Origin: Shewanella polaris | GTDB lineage: Bacteria; Pseudomonadota; Gammaproteobacteria; Enterobacterales; Shewanellaceae | DNA length: 64,000 nt | Direction of reading: 5' to 3' | Assembly: GCF_006385555.1 (NCBI RefSeq) | Contig: NZ_CP041036.1 | Span: 124,001 to 188,000 of the forward strand | Part shown: piece by piece, positions 35,858 through 48,730 of the stretch | Numbering within the stretch: the stretch's first letter is position 1 | Layout: each line of letters opens with the position of its first letter | Made by a program: the position numbers and the translations under genes | Notes under the pieces: model-generated | Told to the model about the DNA's origin: nothing | Databases searched by the model: none | The model's input: only the letters and a program-made list of their open reading frames with translations

Positions 35858-35889
35858 AAAAAAGGTAGCGATTAATCGCTACCTTTTTT
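35858..35889 (+). terminator. intrinsic terminator after secA
   Basis: GGTAGCGA (35864-35871) pairs with TCGCTACC (35876-35883), loop TTAA, with A residues before and six T residues after, so it could act in both directions. Confidence 0.93.
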
Positions 35890-36024
35890 ATTTTTGATAA
35901 CTCAAAACTGACTGATAAATTTACTATTGTGGATAACTTTGGGGGGTAAATAGTGTGTATTCTGTTGTTAACTAGCGAAAAGCATAAAAGATCATAAAAA
36001 GATCATTTTTCTGAACAAAATCAC

Positions 36025-36052
36025 TTGCACTAAATCTTCAGCTGCCTATAAT
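36025..36052 (+). promoter_or_regulatory. rRNA operon 1 promoter P1
   Basis: TTGCAC (36025-36030), a 16-bp spacer and a perfect TATAAT (36047-36052) are followed by a GC-rich discriminator (GCGC), the pattern of stringently controlled rRNA promoters. Upstream is an A/T-rich stretch with repeated AAGATCAT, suitable as an UP element. Confidence 0.8.
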
Positions 36053-36155
36053 GCGCATCCACTGACACGGCATACAGCGAAAGCAAAACCGGTTAGTGTT
36101 ATTAACAACTACTTAGTAGTGTTGATAACAGGCAAAAAGAAGTTTGAAAAAACAC

Positions 36156-36183
36156 TTGACGCCATAAAGGGAATGCGTAAAAT
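36156..36183 (+). promoter_or_regulatory. rRNA operon 1 promoter P2
   Basis: TTGACG (36156-36161), a 16-bp spacer and TAAAAT (36178-36183) are followed by ACGCACC, again a GC-rich discriminator. It sits about 130 bp after P1, as in tandem rRNA promoters. Confidence 0.75.
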
Positions 36184-36212
36184 ACGCACCCCTGACCTAC
36201 TTAAACGGTCAA

Positions 36213-36224
36213 CGCTCTTTAACA
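36213..36224 (+). promoter_or_regulatory. boxA antitermination site, operon 1 leader
   Basis: CGCTCTTTAACA matches the boxA consensus TGCTCTTTAACA at all but the first base. It recruits the Nus/SuhB antitermination complex. A second copy lies in the 16S-23S spacer (38564-38575). Confidence 0.85.
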
Positions 36225-36230
36225 ATTTAT

Positions 36231-36266
36231 CAAGTAATCTGTGTGGACATTCACAGGTATTGAGTT
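36231..36266 (+). other. 5' arm of the 16S RNase III processing stem, operon 1
   Basis: This leader segment (CAAGTAATCTGTGTGGACAT and following bases to GAGTT) is nearly complementary to 38000-38053 after 16S (AACTCAATACC ... TGTTCACACAGATTACTTG). Together they close the long stem around 16S that RNase III cuts. Confidence 0.75.
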
Positions 36267-36444
36267 ATTCGAAATTGTCTTCTGTTCTTCGGAATGTTGG
36301 CAATCAAAAAATTTCAACTCAATGCAACGATGAATGTTCATAGCAATATGTAACAAGCATTTTATAGATTCTTCCGAGTTTATAGGGTGTAAATCAGAAT
36401 TCATTGAGCCGAGATATTCCTAACAGAGTATTTCAAAAAACTTT

Positions 36445-37988
<1,544 letters not shown>

Positions 37989-37999
37989 CCTATACGACT

Positions 38000-38053
38000 A
38001 ACTCAATACCTAAAAGTGCAGCGATGCATGTGAGTGTTCACACAGATTACTTG
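38000..38053 (+). other. 3' arm of the 16S RNase III processing stem, operon 1
   Basis: AACTCAATACC and TGTTCACACAGATTACTTG pair with the leader segment 36231-36266. The middle of the arm bulges (about 38011-38030). Confidence 0.7.
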
Positions 38054-38209
38054 ATAGAAAGAAAGAGAAAGATATACGTCTCTATTTAGACGACGTTAAT
38101 TTGCTCTAGCACAAGGCGCTTGAAGCGTGAGGAAGGAAGTGTAGTACACTACACGACGACTGAACGATGAAAAGCAACGAAGTGATTGAGTGAAGAAACA
38201 AGTATAAAT

Positions 38210-38286
<77 letters not shown>

Positions 38287-38403
38287 AAATCTTCGTGTTG
38301 CTGTGTTATGTAATTCGTCGTTTAGCAAGCTAAACGTCCTCATTACATGCCTTGCCTCACTCGATTTGGTACACTACGTATATTAATCTCACTGCATGTA
38401 AAT

Positions 38404-38479
38404 GGGGCTATAGCTCAGCTGGGAGAGCGCCTGCCTTGCACGCAGGAGGTCTGCGGTTCGATCCCGCATAGCTCCACCA
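38404..38479 (+). tRNA. alaT: tRNA-Ala (anticodon TGC)
   Basis: This 76-nt tRNA has encoded CCA and anticodon TGC at 38437-38439. The acceptor stem GGGGCTA/TAGCTCC and the alanine identity G3-U70 pair (G3 opposite T in the 3' strand) are present. Second spacer tRNA of operon 1. The symbol is by analogy. Confidence 0.97.
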
Positions 38480-38522
38480 TTTACACTTATCATGATGATA
38501 AGCATATGCATAGGTTAGAGAT

Positions 38523-38558
38523 GCCAAAGATAAATGAAATTTTATCTTTGGCTTTTTT
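38523..38558 (+). terminator. terminator-like hairpin inside the rRNA spacer
   Basis: GCCAAAGATAAA (38523-38534) pairs perfectly with TTTATCTTTGGC (38541-38552) across a 6-base loop, and six T residues follow directly (38553-38558). This has the full form of an intrinsic terminator, placed between tRNA-Ala and 23S within the operon. A boxA lies 6 bases further on. See findings. Confidence 0.7.
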
Positions 38559-38563
38559 AAGCC

Positions 38564-38575
38564 CGCTCTTTAACA
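38564..38575 (+). promoter_or_regulatory. boxA in the 16S-23S spacer, operon 1
   Basis: CGCTCTTTAACA, identical to the leader boxA, precedes the 23S 5' processing stem (GGAAAGCTGATAG onward). Confidence 0.8.
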
Positions 38576-38832
38576 ATTTGGAAAGCTGATAGTACTAACT
38601 AAAGGCGCATAGATGATAATTCGTTGTCGTTTGTGTGATTACGTTAGTGCGAAAAATAATACTGATGCGAAAGTATCAGTATCTTGAGTTCTCAAAGCAC
38701 TGTTTAAGTGTCTTGAATATTCTAAAAACTAAGGCGAGTCCACTTCCTACCCTGGAGGTGAGACAAGTAAAAACCAGCTAGTTGCGATATAACGCAGGAG
38801 GTTCACGCAAGTGAAACTCATTTGGGTTGTAT

Positions 38833-41735
<2,903 letters not shown>

Positions 41736-41881
41736 TACAACCCAGATGGGTTTTACTAACCTTAGTGTTAGAATAGAGCGCTTAAGCAGTGCGAGACCTC
41801 AAGTAAGCTTTAATAAAGCATAATCAGCTTTTCGAATTATTATTTAATGCATCAAGAATAATGCGTTAGATAAGCAAAATT

Positions 41882-42000
41882 TGTCTGGAAACCATAGAGC
41901 TGTGGCACCACCTGATCCCATTCCGAACTCAGAAGTGAAACACAGTATCGCCGATGGTAGTGTGGGGTCTCCCCATGTGAGAGTAGGTCATTTCCAGGCG
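41882..42000 (+). rRNA. rrf: 5S ribosomal RNA, operon 1, first copy
   Basis: This 119-nt 5S shows the conserved CCGAACTCAGAAGTGAAAC loop and GATGGTAGTGTGGGGTCTCC, with terminal pairing between TGTCTGG and CCAGGCG. By eye it is identical to the other two 5S genes in the window. Confidence 0.96.
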
Positions 42001-42028
42001 CCTAATAAGCTCAAAGCAATACGAGTTT

Positions 42029-42104
<76 letters not shown>

Positions 42105-42136
42105 TGAATAAACTAGTGTTATGTCCTAGAAAAATT

Positions 42137-42255
42137 TGTCTGGAAACCATAGAGCTGTGGCACCACCTGATCCCATTCCGAACTCAGAAGTGAAACACAG
42201 TATCGCCGATGGTAGTGTGGGGTCTCCCCATGTGAGAGTAGGTCATTTCCAGGCG
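42137..42255 (+). rRNA. rrf: 5S ribosomal RNA, operon 1, second copy
   Basis: This second 119-nt 5S appears identical by eye to the first and closes the operon just before its terminator. Confidence 0.96.
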
Positions 42256-42283
42256 CCTAATTGACTTGAAAGAGTCGTGAAAT

Positions 42284-42311
42284 AGCCCGCTATTGTATAG
42301 CGGGTTTTTTT
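42284..42311 (+). terminator. intrinsic terminator of rRNA operon 1
   Basis: CCCGCTAT (42286-42293) pairs with ATAGCGGG (42297-42304) across a 3-base loop, followed by seven T residues. Confidence 0.93.
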
Positions 42312-42611
42312 ACGTCTGTAATTTGATGCCTCTCAATGTAAAATATTAAATAGCGCACAATAGTTTCTAGAATTTTTGGATGACAACGCTTTGATGTTTT
42401 ATGATAAACCTCTGTGGCTTAAAAATTTTAATTGATCTTAATAATGTTGGATTATCGTAACTTTATAAACACATAACTAGAACAGCATTTTTGTCACACC
42501 AATGTCATTATCAGCCTTTATTATAACTGCGTCTGAACAAGTATGTAGCATGGAATGGTTTATATTATTGTTAACCATTATTTTTACTGTGTTATCTCCC
42601 ATATTATTTAC

Positions 42612-42643
42612 AGCCTTACTCTCACTCCGTAAGGCTTTTTTTT
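42612..42643 (+). terminator. orphan intrinsic terminator
   Basis: AGCCTTAC (42612-42619) pairs with GTAAGGCT (42629-42636), followed by a long T run to 42643. No gene ends here: operon 1 already terminated at 42311, and the MOSC gene starts at 42701. The 300 bp between could encode a small RNA or a leader with an attenuator; I see no convincing promoter or leader peptide. Confidence 0.65.
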
Positions 42644-42700
42644 GCCCACAAATTAGGTATATTGACGGTATGTAATAATATTTAGGCAAGGATCGGTCAG

Positions 42701-43393
42701 ATGATTAAGCAATTGGTTAATAATATTTCTGGTTTGTATTTAGGTGACCAAGTGCAAATGCATAATGGAGTCAGTAGTTCTATCAATCATAAACATGCCG
42801 TTAGTCAGTTAACGGTCCAATTCGACAGTGTCCTCGGTAATGATGAGGCTGACGCTAAACATCATGGAGGCCTTGATAGAGTACTGCATCATTTCCCTAG
42901 GGAGCATTATGGTCAATATCGACGTTGGGATTTAATAACGACATTTGGTGATGCACCGTCAATGGGTGAGAATATAAGCACTGTTGGTCTTAACGAGACA
43001 CAAGTGAATATCGGTGATGTGGTACAGATAGGAGATGTTACATTACAAGTCACTCAACCTCGGTCACCTTGTTTTAAGTTAAATTTACAGTTTGGTCATC
43101 CTAAGTTTGCTTTAGCTATGCAAGAAAGTCGGATGTGTGGCTGGTTTTATCGGGTTTTATCAGAAGGAGATATCTTCTTAAATAATAAAATATTATTACT
43201 CGAAAGAAAAACTGATATCAGTGTGGCTAAAGCGATGCAGATATATTTTTCAGCGGAATTTGATATAGCGCAATATAAGATTTTACTTGATTGTGATGGG
43301 TTAGCGCAAAGTTGGGTTAATTCATTACAAAGACGGATTGATCTGCAAAGTATTGAAGATTGGGACATGCGTTTATACGGTAAGGTTAGTTAA
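42701..43393 (+). CDS. YiiM-like MOSC-domain protein
   Basis: This 230-residue protein combines a MOSC domain with the 3-alpha C-terminal domain found in E. coli YiiM. The conserved MOSC cysteine is C124 in QPRSPCFKLN, and KHHGGLDRVLHHFPREHY and SMGENIST are typical of the family. MOSC proteins of this type reduce N-hydroxylated compounds using a molybdenum cofactor, which by family knowledge includes base analogues such as 6-hydroxylaminopurine. AAGGATCGGTCAG precedes the ATG. It is a single gene. Confidence 0.85.
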   Translation: MIKQLVNNISGLYLGDQVQMHNGVSSSINHKHAVSQLTVQFDSVLGNDEADAKHHGGLDRVLHHFPREHYGQYRRWDLITTFGDAPSMGENISTVGLNETQVNIGDVVQIGDVTLQVTQPRSPCFKLNLQFGHPKFALAMQESRMCGWFYRVLSEGDIFLNNKILLLERKTDISVAKAMQIYFSAEFDIAQYKILLDCDGLAQSWVNSLQRRIDLQSIEDWDMRLYGKVS

Positions 43394-43552
43394 TTATAAA
43401 TCGTTGTGATGCTGTGCTTAGATTTTATTTTTTATAAATAAACTGACGACAATAACTGTAACTTAATGAGATCTATTTTCAGGGTCAAGAAATGAGAGTC
43501 AAATACGGCCAGAGTTGGTGGTTATTTTCAAGCATATGCCTTTAGCAAAGTA

Positions 43553-43817
43553 ATACCAATCTCATTAAATATCTGGTCAGTTCAGAGTCACTCAGGTTTT
43601 TCAATTCAAGGCGCATTGATGTAGAAATGGTTGTTCCCTTTTAAATCGATGTAATACAGAAGTGGAATACCTGAGAGACTCCATTCTGGCGGGTTTCAAA
43701 GTCCTTTATCCTTCGTTAGATGCTTTCAAAATAGAATCACTATTCGCTTCAATCATCTGCCTTGCCTACGCACTTTGAACTCCCGCTGAAAGATCACATA
43801 TTTAATAGGATTGGTAT
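43553..43817. mobile_element. MITE-like terminal-inverted-repeat element, 265 bp
   Basis: The left end ATACCAATCTCATTAAATAT (43553-43572) is matched by the reverse complement of the right end (43798-43817), ATACCAATCCTATTAAATAT, 18 of 20 bases. The interior has no ORF of note. I recall closely similar non-coding elements beginning ATACCAATC in many Shewanella genomes. It fills most of the 586-bp gap between the MOSC gene and ccmE. No clear target site duplication is visible. A degenerate relative lies at 58696-58760. Confidence 0.75.
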
Positions 43818-43979
43818 AAATATACAACCCACATAGTTAATCAAATAAATTCGTTTATCCATTCTTTGACATGTAACTATGGCTCCATTCTTTTGATGCT
43901 AAGAGTGTTTTATAGGTATAAAAATGCCAATCATAAGATTGGCATTCGTCATTTTAGATATTTGATTGTCTAAATTTGT

Positions 43980-44474
43980 CTATTGATACTTGTAACCTTC
44001 AGCTTGTTTTTCTGAATATTCCGGCTTTTCATGCTTTTGTCCCATAGCTTCAGCAACTTCGGGTGGCATATAATTTTCATCATGCTTAGCAAGTACTTCT
44101 GTTGCTTCTAACTTACCTGACTCTACAAGTACCCCTTGGGCAACAATACCTTGGCCTTCTCTAAATAAGTCAGGCAATAAGTCATCATATGTTACGAACA
44201 CAGTTCCGCCCGCTGAATCATGTACCGCAAATTCAACATGCAAACTTTCTGGATCTCGTTTCATTGAACCAATAGTTACCATGCCACCAACTCTAAGCCG
44301 TTGACCCACCTCAGGCATTACACCTGTATCATTTTTTCCGTGAGTAATTTCATACGGTGTATAGAACAAATTTAAATTTGAATTTAATGCGAACAGCAAT
44401 AATGAAGCAACTGCTGCGACGCCTCCAATTAATCCAACTGCCAGCGTTAATCTTTTTTTACGTCTTGGATTCAC
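43980..44474 (-). CDS. ccmE: haem chaperone CcmE
   Basis: This 164-residue membrane-anchored periplasmic protein binds haem covalently and passes it to CcmF for cytochrome c assembly. One N-terminal helix (about residues 9-29) is followed by an OB-fold. The haem-binding motif is [14 protein letters not shown], with H131 and Y135. The start is GTG with GAGGTAATAACC upstream. It is the last gene of the minus-strand ccmABCDE operon and overlaps ccmD by 17 bp. Confidence 0.96.
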   Translation of the reverse strand: MNPRRKKRLTLAVGLIGGVAAVASLLLFALNSNLNLFYTPYEITHGKNDTGVMPEVGQRLRVGGMVTIGSMKRDPESLHVEFAVHDSAGGTVFVTYDDLLPDLFREGQGIVAQGVLVESGKLEATEVLAKHDENYMPPEVAEAMGQKHEKPEYSEKQAEGYKYQ

Positions 44475-44670
44475 GGTTATTACCTCTTGTTTCTTTCAAG
44501 CGTTGTTCGCGGGTTATCTTTTTAGCAATTTCAATCAGAACCTTACGTTTTTGTCTAACGCTAAGAGTGATTAAAACAGCCAAACAGCCAAACGTTACAC
44601 CATAGGATAGCCAAACATAGAATGCATAACCGCCCATATCAAGAAAATCTTTGAATGAATCAAATTGCAT
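44458..44670 (-). CDS. ccmD: haem exporter subunit CcmD
   Basis: This 70-residue small membrane protein has one helix ([26 protein letters not shown]) and a basic cytoplasmic tail. CcmD links CcmE to the CcmABC complex during haem loading. I used the ATG at 44670, which shares one base with the ccmC stop (TAATG), rather than an upstream start inside ccmC. Confidence 0.92.
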   Translation of the reverse strand: MQFDSFKDFLDMGGYAFYVWLSYGVTFGCLAVLITLSVRQKRKVLIEIAKKITREQRLKETRGNNRESKT

Positions 44671-45416
44671 TATTTTGCCTCCTCTACGGTTGCTAAGTCT
44701 CTCACCCATGGACGCATTCCATTTCGAGCAAGAATCTCTGTTCTATATCTAATGAGGGTAATCGCCCCGATCATTAGGCCAAATCCAGCCATGTTAATTA
44801 ATAATGGGTACAACATATCACTCGACATTGTAGATTTTTCAGTAATTTTAATAGTAGATGGTTGATGTAAACTACTCCACCAATCAACAGAGTATTTTAT
44901 AATAGGGATATTAATTACACCTACAATAGCAAGAATGCCAGAAGCTCTAGCGGCAAGAACTTTATCTTCGAATGATGCATAGAGTGAAATAACACCCAGA
45001 TATAAAAACAACAATACTAGCTCAGATGTTAGACGTGCGTCCCATACCCACCAAGTACCCCACATCGGTTTTCCCCAAGCAGAGCCCGTGAGTAAAGCGA
45101 TAAAGGTGATGATGGCACCAACAGGAGCAATTGCCGCAGCAGCCCAATCAGCAGATTTAATTTGCCACACCAAACCAACAAATGAAGCTGATGCCATCGC
45201 CATATAAGCTGCCATTGACATAGATGCTGCTGGAACATGGATATAGATTATGCGAAAGCTATCTCCTTGTTGATAATCCATAGGAGCAAACAATAACCCC
45301 CATGTTGTCCCTAAACCAATTAACGCGATTGCTAGACAGGCAAACCAAGGCAATAGAGTGCCAGATAATTTGTATGCTCGTTCTGGGTCTGCATATGTAT
45401 GAAGCCATTTCCACAT
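44670..45416 (-). CDS. ccmC: haem-handling membrane protein CcmC
   Basis: This 248-residue protein with six membrane helices attaches haem to CcmE. It carries the tryptophan-rich haem-binding motif WGKPMWGTWWVWDARLTSELVL and flanking histidines (IYIHVPAA and SSLHQPST). It overlaps both neighbours by one base (TAATG at each junction), so translation is probably coupled. Confidence 0.97.
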   Translation of the reverse strand: MWKWLHTYADPERAYKLSGTLLPWFACLAIALIGLGTTWGLLFAPMDYQQGDSFRIIYIHVPAASMSMAAYMAMASASFVGLVWQIKSADWAAAAIAPVGAIITFIALLTGSAWGKPMWGTWWVWDARLTSELVLLFLYLGVISLYASFEDKVLAARASGILAIVGVINIPIIKYSVDWWSSLHQPSTIKITEKSTMSSDMLYPLLINMAGFGLMIGAITLIRYRTEILARNGMRPWVRDLATVEEAK

Positions 45417-46102
45417 TAGTTTGTACTCACACGTAAAGAGGCGCCAATTGCGAAAGGTGCCAAGATTAAAGAACCGATCAACATCGCTGCAAGTATCGCA
45501 AGCTGACCATTATAAGCCATGTTAAGTCCCGCAGCATCAATTGCACTTGTGGCAAAAATCAGTACAGGTATATATAAAGGTAGAATGAGTAAGCTTAGTA
45601 ACACTCCTCCTTTTCTGAGTCCAACGGTTAGTGCAACACCTATTGCACCTAGTAATGATAATATTGGTGTACCTAATGCTAGTGTTGACATTAATGCACC
45701 GTAACTATTGTCGTCTAAATGTAATAGTACTGCGAGTATTGGTGCAACTAAAATCAACGGAACGCCTGTGAGTATCCAATGCGCAAGTACTTTTGCTAAT
45801 ACCATTAATGCTAATGGTTGTGGGCTCAGAAGCATTTGCTCTAAGCTGCCATCATTGTAATCCGCTTTGAATAATCGCTCTAACGACAACATTGAAGCTA
45901 ATAACGCCGCTACCCAAATTATCCCTGGTGCTACTCTAGTTAACACTTGAGGTTCTGGTCCAATTCCTAAAGGAAAAAGAGTGACTACCAGAATAAAAAA
46001 TAACAGTGGGTTAAAAATATCACCACGATGTCGGATTGCAATTCTTAAGTCACGTTGCAAAAGCGTCATGAATGCGTTGGTGTAACTGATTCCTCGTTTC
46101 AT
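45416..46102 (-). CDS. ccmB: CcmB, membrane subunit of the ccm ABC complex
   Basis: This 228-residue protein with six predicted membrane helices partners the ATPase CcmA to release holo-CcmE from CcmC. The family features FNPLLFFILVVTLFPLGIGPEP and the LLSPQPL loop are present. ccmA lies 9 bp upstream, and ccmC overlaps its stop. Confidence 0.96.
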   Translation of the reverse strand: MKRGISYTNAFMTLLQRDLRIAIRHRGDIFNPLLFFILVVTLFPLGIGPEPQVLTRVAPGIIWVAALLASMLSLERLFKADYNDGSLEQMLLSPQPLALMVLAKVLAHWILTGVPLILVAPILAVLLHLDDNSYGALMSTLALGTPILSLLGAIGVALTVGLRKGGVLLSLLILPLYIPVLIFATSAIDAAGLNMAYNGQLAILAAMLIGSLILAPFAIGASLRVSTN

Positions 46103-46111
46103 TCAAATACC

Positions 46112-46762
46112 TTATACAAAGCGATAGTCGAGAGTGATTTTACGTAATATGGCATCATTAATAATGCCCATATCTTGGTGAGTGGTTAACACCACACACC
46201 CTCCCGATTGGGCGTGTTGAATAAAAAGTTGTTCTAGTTCTTCAACACCTTTTTTATCAATCGCGGTAAATGGTTCATCGAGGATCCATATCTTACAGTT
46301 ACTATGCTGTAACCTTGCTAATGCAGTTCGTCGATGTTGCCCCGCAGATAAGTGGCCCGCAAGAGCTTCTTCAAAACCCGCTAAATTCACTTTCTCTAAA
46401 ATCTCTGTGGTATCAAAATCATCATAACCACTAATTCTTAAATTGAAATTAAGGTTTTCTTCCGCTGTAAGCTCACTTTTTACTCCAGCTAAATGTCCAA
46501 GGTACAAAAGGTCTAGATTAAATTCGTCTCTACATCGATTGATGTTTTCGCCATTATATTCAACTTCACCTGCATATGGGCGTGATAAACCAGCAATAAT
46601 ACGCAATAGACTGGTTTTTCCAGCACCATTAGGACCTTCAATTTGGACAATATCACCGGCATTGATATTAAAACTAAGTTCATCAAATAAAATGCGTTCT
46701 TCCCGAATACAGGTTAATTCGTTGGCACTTAATAGTACTTGTGATTGGTTTGATATAGTCAC
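46112..46762 (-). CDS. ccmA: CcmA, ATPase of the ccm ABC complex
   Basis: This 216-residue ABC ATPase has Walker A GPNGAGKT at residues 43-50, the signature LSAGQHRR, and Walker B IWILDEP. It is the first gene of the ccmABCDE operon. The start is GTG with AGAGGG close upstream. Confidence 0.97.
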   Translation of the reverse strand: MTISNQSQVLLSANELTCIREERILFDELSFNINAGDIVQIEGPNGAGKTSLLRIIAGLSRPYAGEVEYNGENINRCRDEFNLDLLYLGHLAGVKSELTAEENLNFNLRISGYDDFDTTEILEKVNLAGFEEALAGHLSAGQHRRTALARLQHSNCKIWILDEPFTAIDKKGVEELEQLFIQHAQSGGCVVLTTHQDMGIINDAILRKITLDYRFV

Positions 46763-47087
46763 TTATCCCTCTTAATTTACGCGTGAGGATGAATTCAAAA
46801 AGATATTAACACAAACACTTTTATCGGTTTAGTGTTGCTACTGATTAAGTGTTAGCAATTTGATATGGTTCCAAAATAATGAATCTAGTTTGAACTTTTT
46901 TAACAATTACTAATATATTACCTGAACTACACAGATTGTCTTAATTTAGGGACTAAGCTGAGATTGTTATCACAAAAAGATGAGTTTTTTTGCTATTTGT
47001 AGTAACCTAGTGTTGCTAAAATGAGTCTGCCTTCTAAATCAAAGGGCGGCGTTAAGCTTTGTATATTTGCAATTAGGAACGTTAAAC
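46763..47087. other. divergent regulatory region between ccmA and scyA
   Basis: These 325 bp separate the divergent ccmA and scyA genes. I see no ORF. It contains one candidate CRP site (46959-46974), about 110 bp upstream of scyA, and is otherwise A/T rich. Confidence 0.6.
46959..46974 (+). promoter_or_regulatory. candidate CRP site upstream of scyA
   Basis: TGAGA-TTGTTA-TCACA matches TGTGA-N6-TCACA at 9 of 10 positions. CRP controls many respiratory genes in Shewanella, so a role here is plausible but untested. Confidence 0.4.
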
Positions 47088-47381
47088 ATGAAAAAATTGT
47101 TAGCAATGACTGCAGTAGCTGCACTAACTTTGTCTGCAAATGTATTTGCTCAAGAAGGTGAAGCTGTATTTAATAAAGCGTGTCAAGTATGTCATACAAT
47201 GGGTGTGGCCGGTGCGCCTAAAGCTCATGATGCTGCGGCATGGGAACCACGCCTAGCGAAAGGTTTAGATACCTTAGTAGGTTCAGTTAAGTCTGGTTTA
47301 AATGCAATGCCACCAGGTGGTATGTGTACTGACTGTACTGATGAAGATTACAAAAACGCAATTCAGTTTATGTCCAAGTAA
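47088..47381 (+). CDS. scyA: small monohaem cytochrome c5 (ScyA type)
   Basis: This 97-residue periplasmic cytochrome has a signal peptide (MKKLLAMTAVAALTLSANVF, cleaved before QEGEAVF). One haem site CQVCH is at residues 32-36, and the distal methionine lies probably in NAMPPGGMC. A second cysteine pair CTDC is typical of cytochrome c5. It closely matches my memory of S. oneidensis ScyA, an electron carrier to the cytochrome c peroxidase and terminal oxidases, which also lies in the ccm region. AGGA precedes the chosen ATG. It has its own terminator. Confidence 0.92.
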   Translation: MKKLLAMTAVAALTLSANVFAQEGEAVFNKACQVCHTMGVAGAPKAHDAAAWEPRLAKGLDTLVGSVKSGLNAMPPGGMCTDCTDEDYKNAIQFMSK

Positions 47382-47396
47382 TTTTCAATTAGATCA

Positions 47397-47424
47397 AAAA
47401 ACCGGCTTAATAGCCGGTTTTTTT
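47397..47424 (+). terminator. intrinsic terminator after scyA
   Basis: AAAACCGGCT (47398-47407) pairs with AGCCGGTTTT (47412-47421), loop TAAT, and a T run follows. A residues on the other side could serve ccmI on the opposite strand. Confidence 0.92.
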
Positions 47425-47476
47425 ATGGGGAAATATGAGTAATGTTAACCTATAACATCACTCATATTGATCGTTG

Positions 47477-48730
47477 TTACTGTACTAAGGTATCTAGTAT
47501 TAGTGCAGCATTTCCACCCACTTTGACAGCTTTAACCATACCTTTTAAATCGCCTGATTGTGGTTTAACGCTGCCATTCTTAGACAATACAGCAATGACT
47601 TCTACTTCTTGTGCTGAACTTAGTGTTACATCGCCACCCATTGAGGTACTGTCATCTAGAGTAATCGTCATCGGTAAACTACTTGCACTAATCTTAGTTG
47701 CAGCTAATGGTACTTTCGGACCTTGAGTTGAACGAGCGAAAATAAAGACCGTATCTGTATCTGCTACTTTATCAGCTAAATCCGGTGAAATAGATATTTC
47801 AATGGCTACAGTTTTTTCATTGTTAGCTATAACAGATTTGTGGTTGGCATCATTAGGCATTGCACTTGAATCTTCACCAAGGCGCATATTAGCAGACTGA
47901 ATTGCGTTCATTAATGCAGTTCTATCAACATCATCACGGTCACTGTCTAAGATCATTTGCCAAGCATCAATAGCTTTCTTGTAGTTTGCGGTAAAGAACG
48001 CATCCATACCTACGAGAAGTAGTGTAGAAGGGTCTTGTGGGTCTAACGCTAAAGATTGATCAATTATAGCTTGAATCGCCGGTGACATCTGTTGATTAGC
48101 TTTATAATACAAAGCTGTTGCTTTAGGCCCGAGAAGTTCAGCCTGAGTGCCCACGAGTTCCATGACTTTATCAAATGCAGAAATCGCTTTATCATATTGG
48201 TTAGCAGAAATATAAGCATGACCAAGACTAAACCAAGCTTGGCTATCGTCTGGCTGCGCTTGCACTTTGGCTTCCATCATCTGTACTTGTTGCGACATAA
48301 TTTGCCCCGCGTCCATACCTTGATGCGGGTTACTTGCCTGTGGTGGATTAGCTAATTCGTCGTAAGCACCAAGTTGTTGATATAAATAACCAGATATCGC
48401 TAGCAAGCAAAAGGTCATAAAAACAGGCCACAAAGCACTTTTAGGCTTCATTTCGACATCAAGAGAGTCATCCCCCTTCTGTTGCATGTCTTGAAGCAGA
48501 TTTATTTCAAGCTCTTTTTTTAATGCATCAAATTCGACTTGATCTAAATGTTCGTTGTGTAATTCTTTTTCAAGTATAGCTAAACGTTCTGCATATAGTT
48601 CAAGGTTAGTTTGTCTACGAACGCCAGACTCTTCAGCTTGTAACAGCTTTGTCTGGCGAAAATGCGGAACCCAAATCATGATTAGGCCGATAACTACGAC
48701 AAGCGCAATAAAAATCCAAAATGTGGTCAT
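47477..48730 (-). CDS. ccmI: cytochrome c maturation chaperone CcmI
   Basis: This protein of 417 residues has the CcmI layout. The first helix is at residues 4-22 (WIFIALVVVIGLIMIWVPHF). A cytoplasmic coiled coil (ELYAERLAILEKELHNEHLDQVEFDALKKELEINLLQD) and a second helix (ALWPVFMTFCLLAISGYLYQ) follow. Then comes a periplasmic TPR domain (DDSQAWFSLGHAYISANQYDKAISAFDKVMEL) and a C-terminal beta domain. CcmI delivers apocytochrome c to the haem ligation complex. A GTG five codons upstream (48745) is an alternative start. It is transcribed alone, opposite to ccmF. Confidence 0.88.
   Translation of the reverse strand: MTTFWIFIALVVVIGLIMIWVPHFRQTKLLQAEESGVRRQTNLELYAERLAILEKELHNEHLDQVEFDALKKELEINLLQDMQQKGDDSLDVEMKPKSALWPVFMTFCLLAISGYLYQQLGAYDELANPPQASNPHQGMDAGQIMSQQVQMMEAKVQAQPDDSQAWFSLGHAYISANQYDKAISAFDKVMELVGTQAELLGPKATALYYKANQQMSPAIQAIIDQSLALDPQDPSTLLLVGMDAFFTANYKKAIDAWQMILDSDRDDVDRTALMNAIQSANMRLGEDSSAMPNDANHKSVIANNEKTVAIEISISPDLADKVADTDTVFIFARSTQGPKVPLAATKISASSLPMTITLDDSTSMGGDVTLSSAQEVEVIAVLSKNGSVKPQSGDLKGMVKAVKVGGNAALILDTLVQ

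Noticed and set aside
38319..38336. Palindrome CGTTTAGCAAGCTAAACG in the operon 1 spacer
   Set aside because: Short hairpin without T run; probably a local RNA fold in the spacer, no further support.
42477..42689. 70-codon minus-strand ORF before the MOSC gene
   Set aside because: It runs through the orphan terminator hairpin, low-complexity product, no ribosome binding site.
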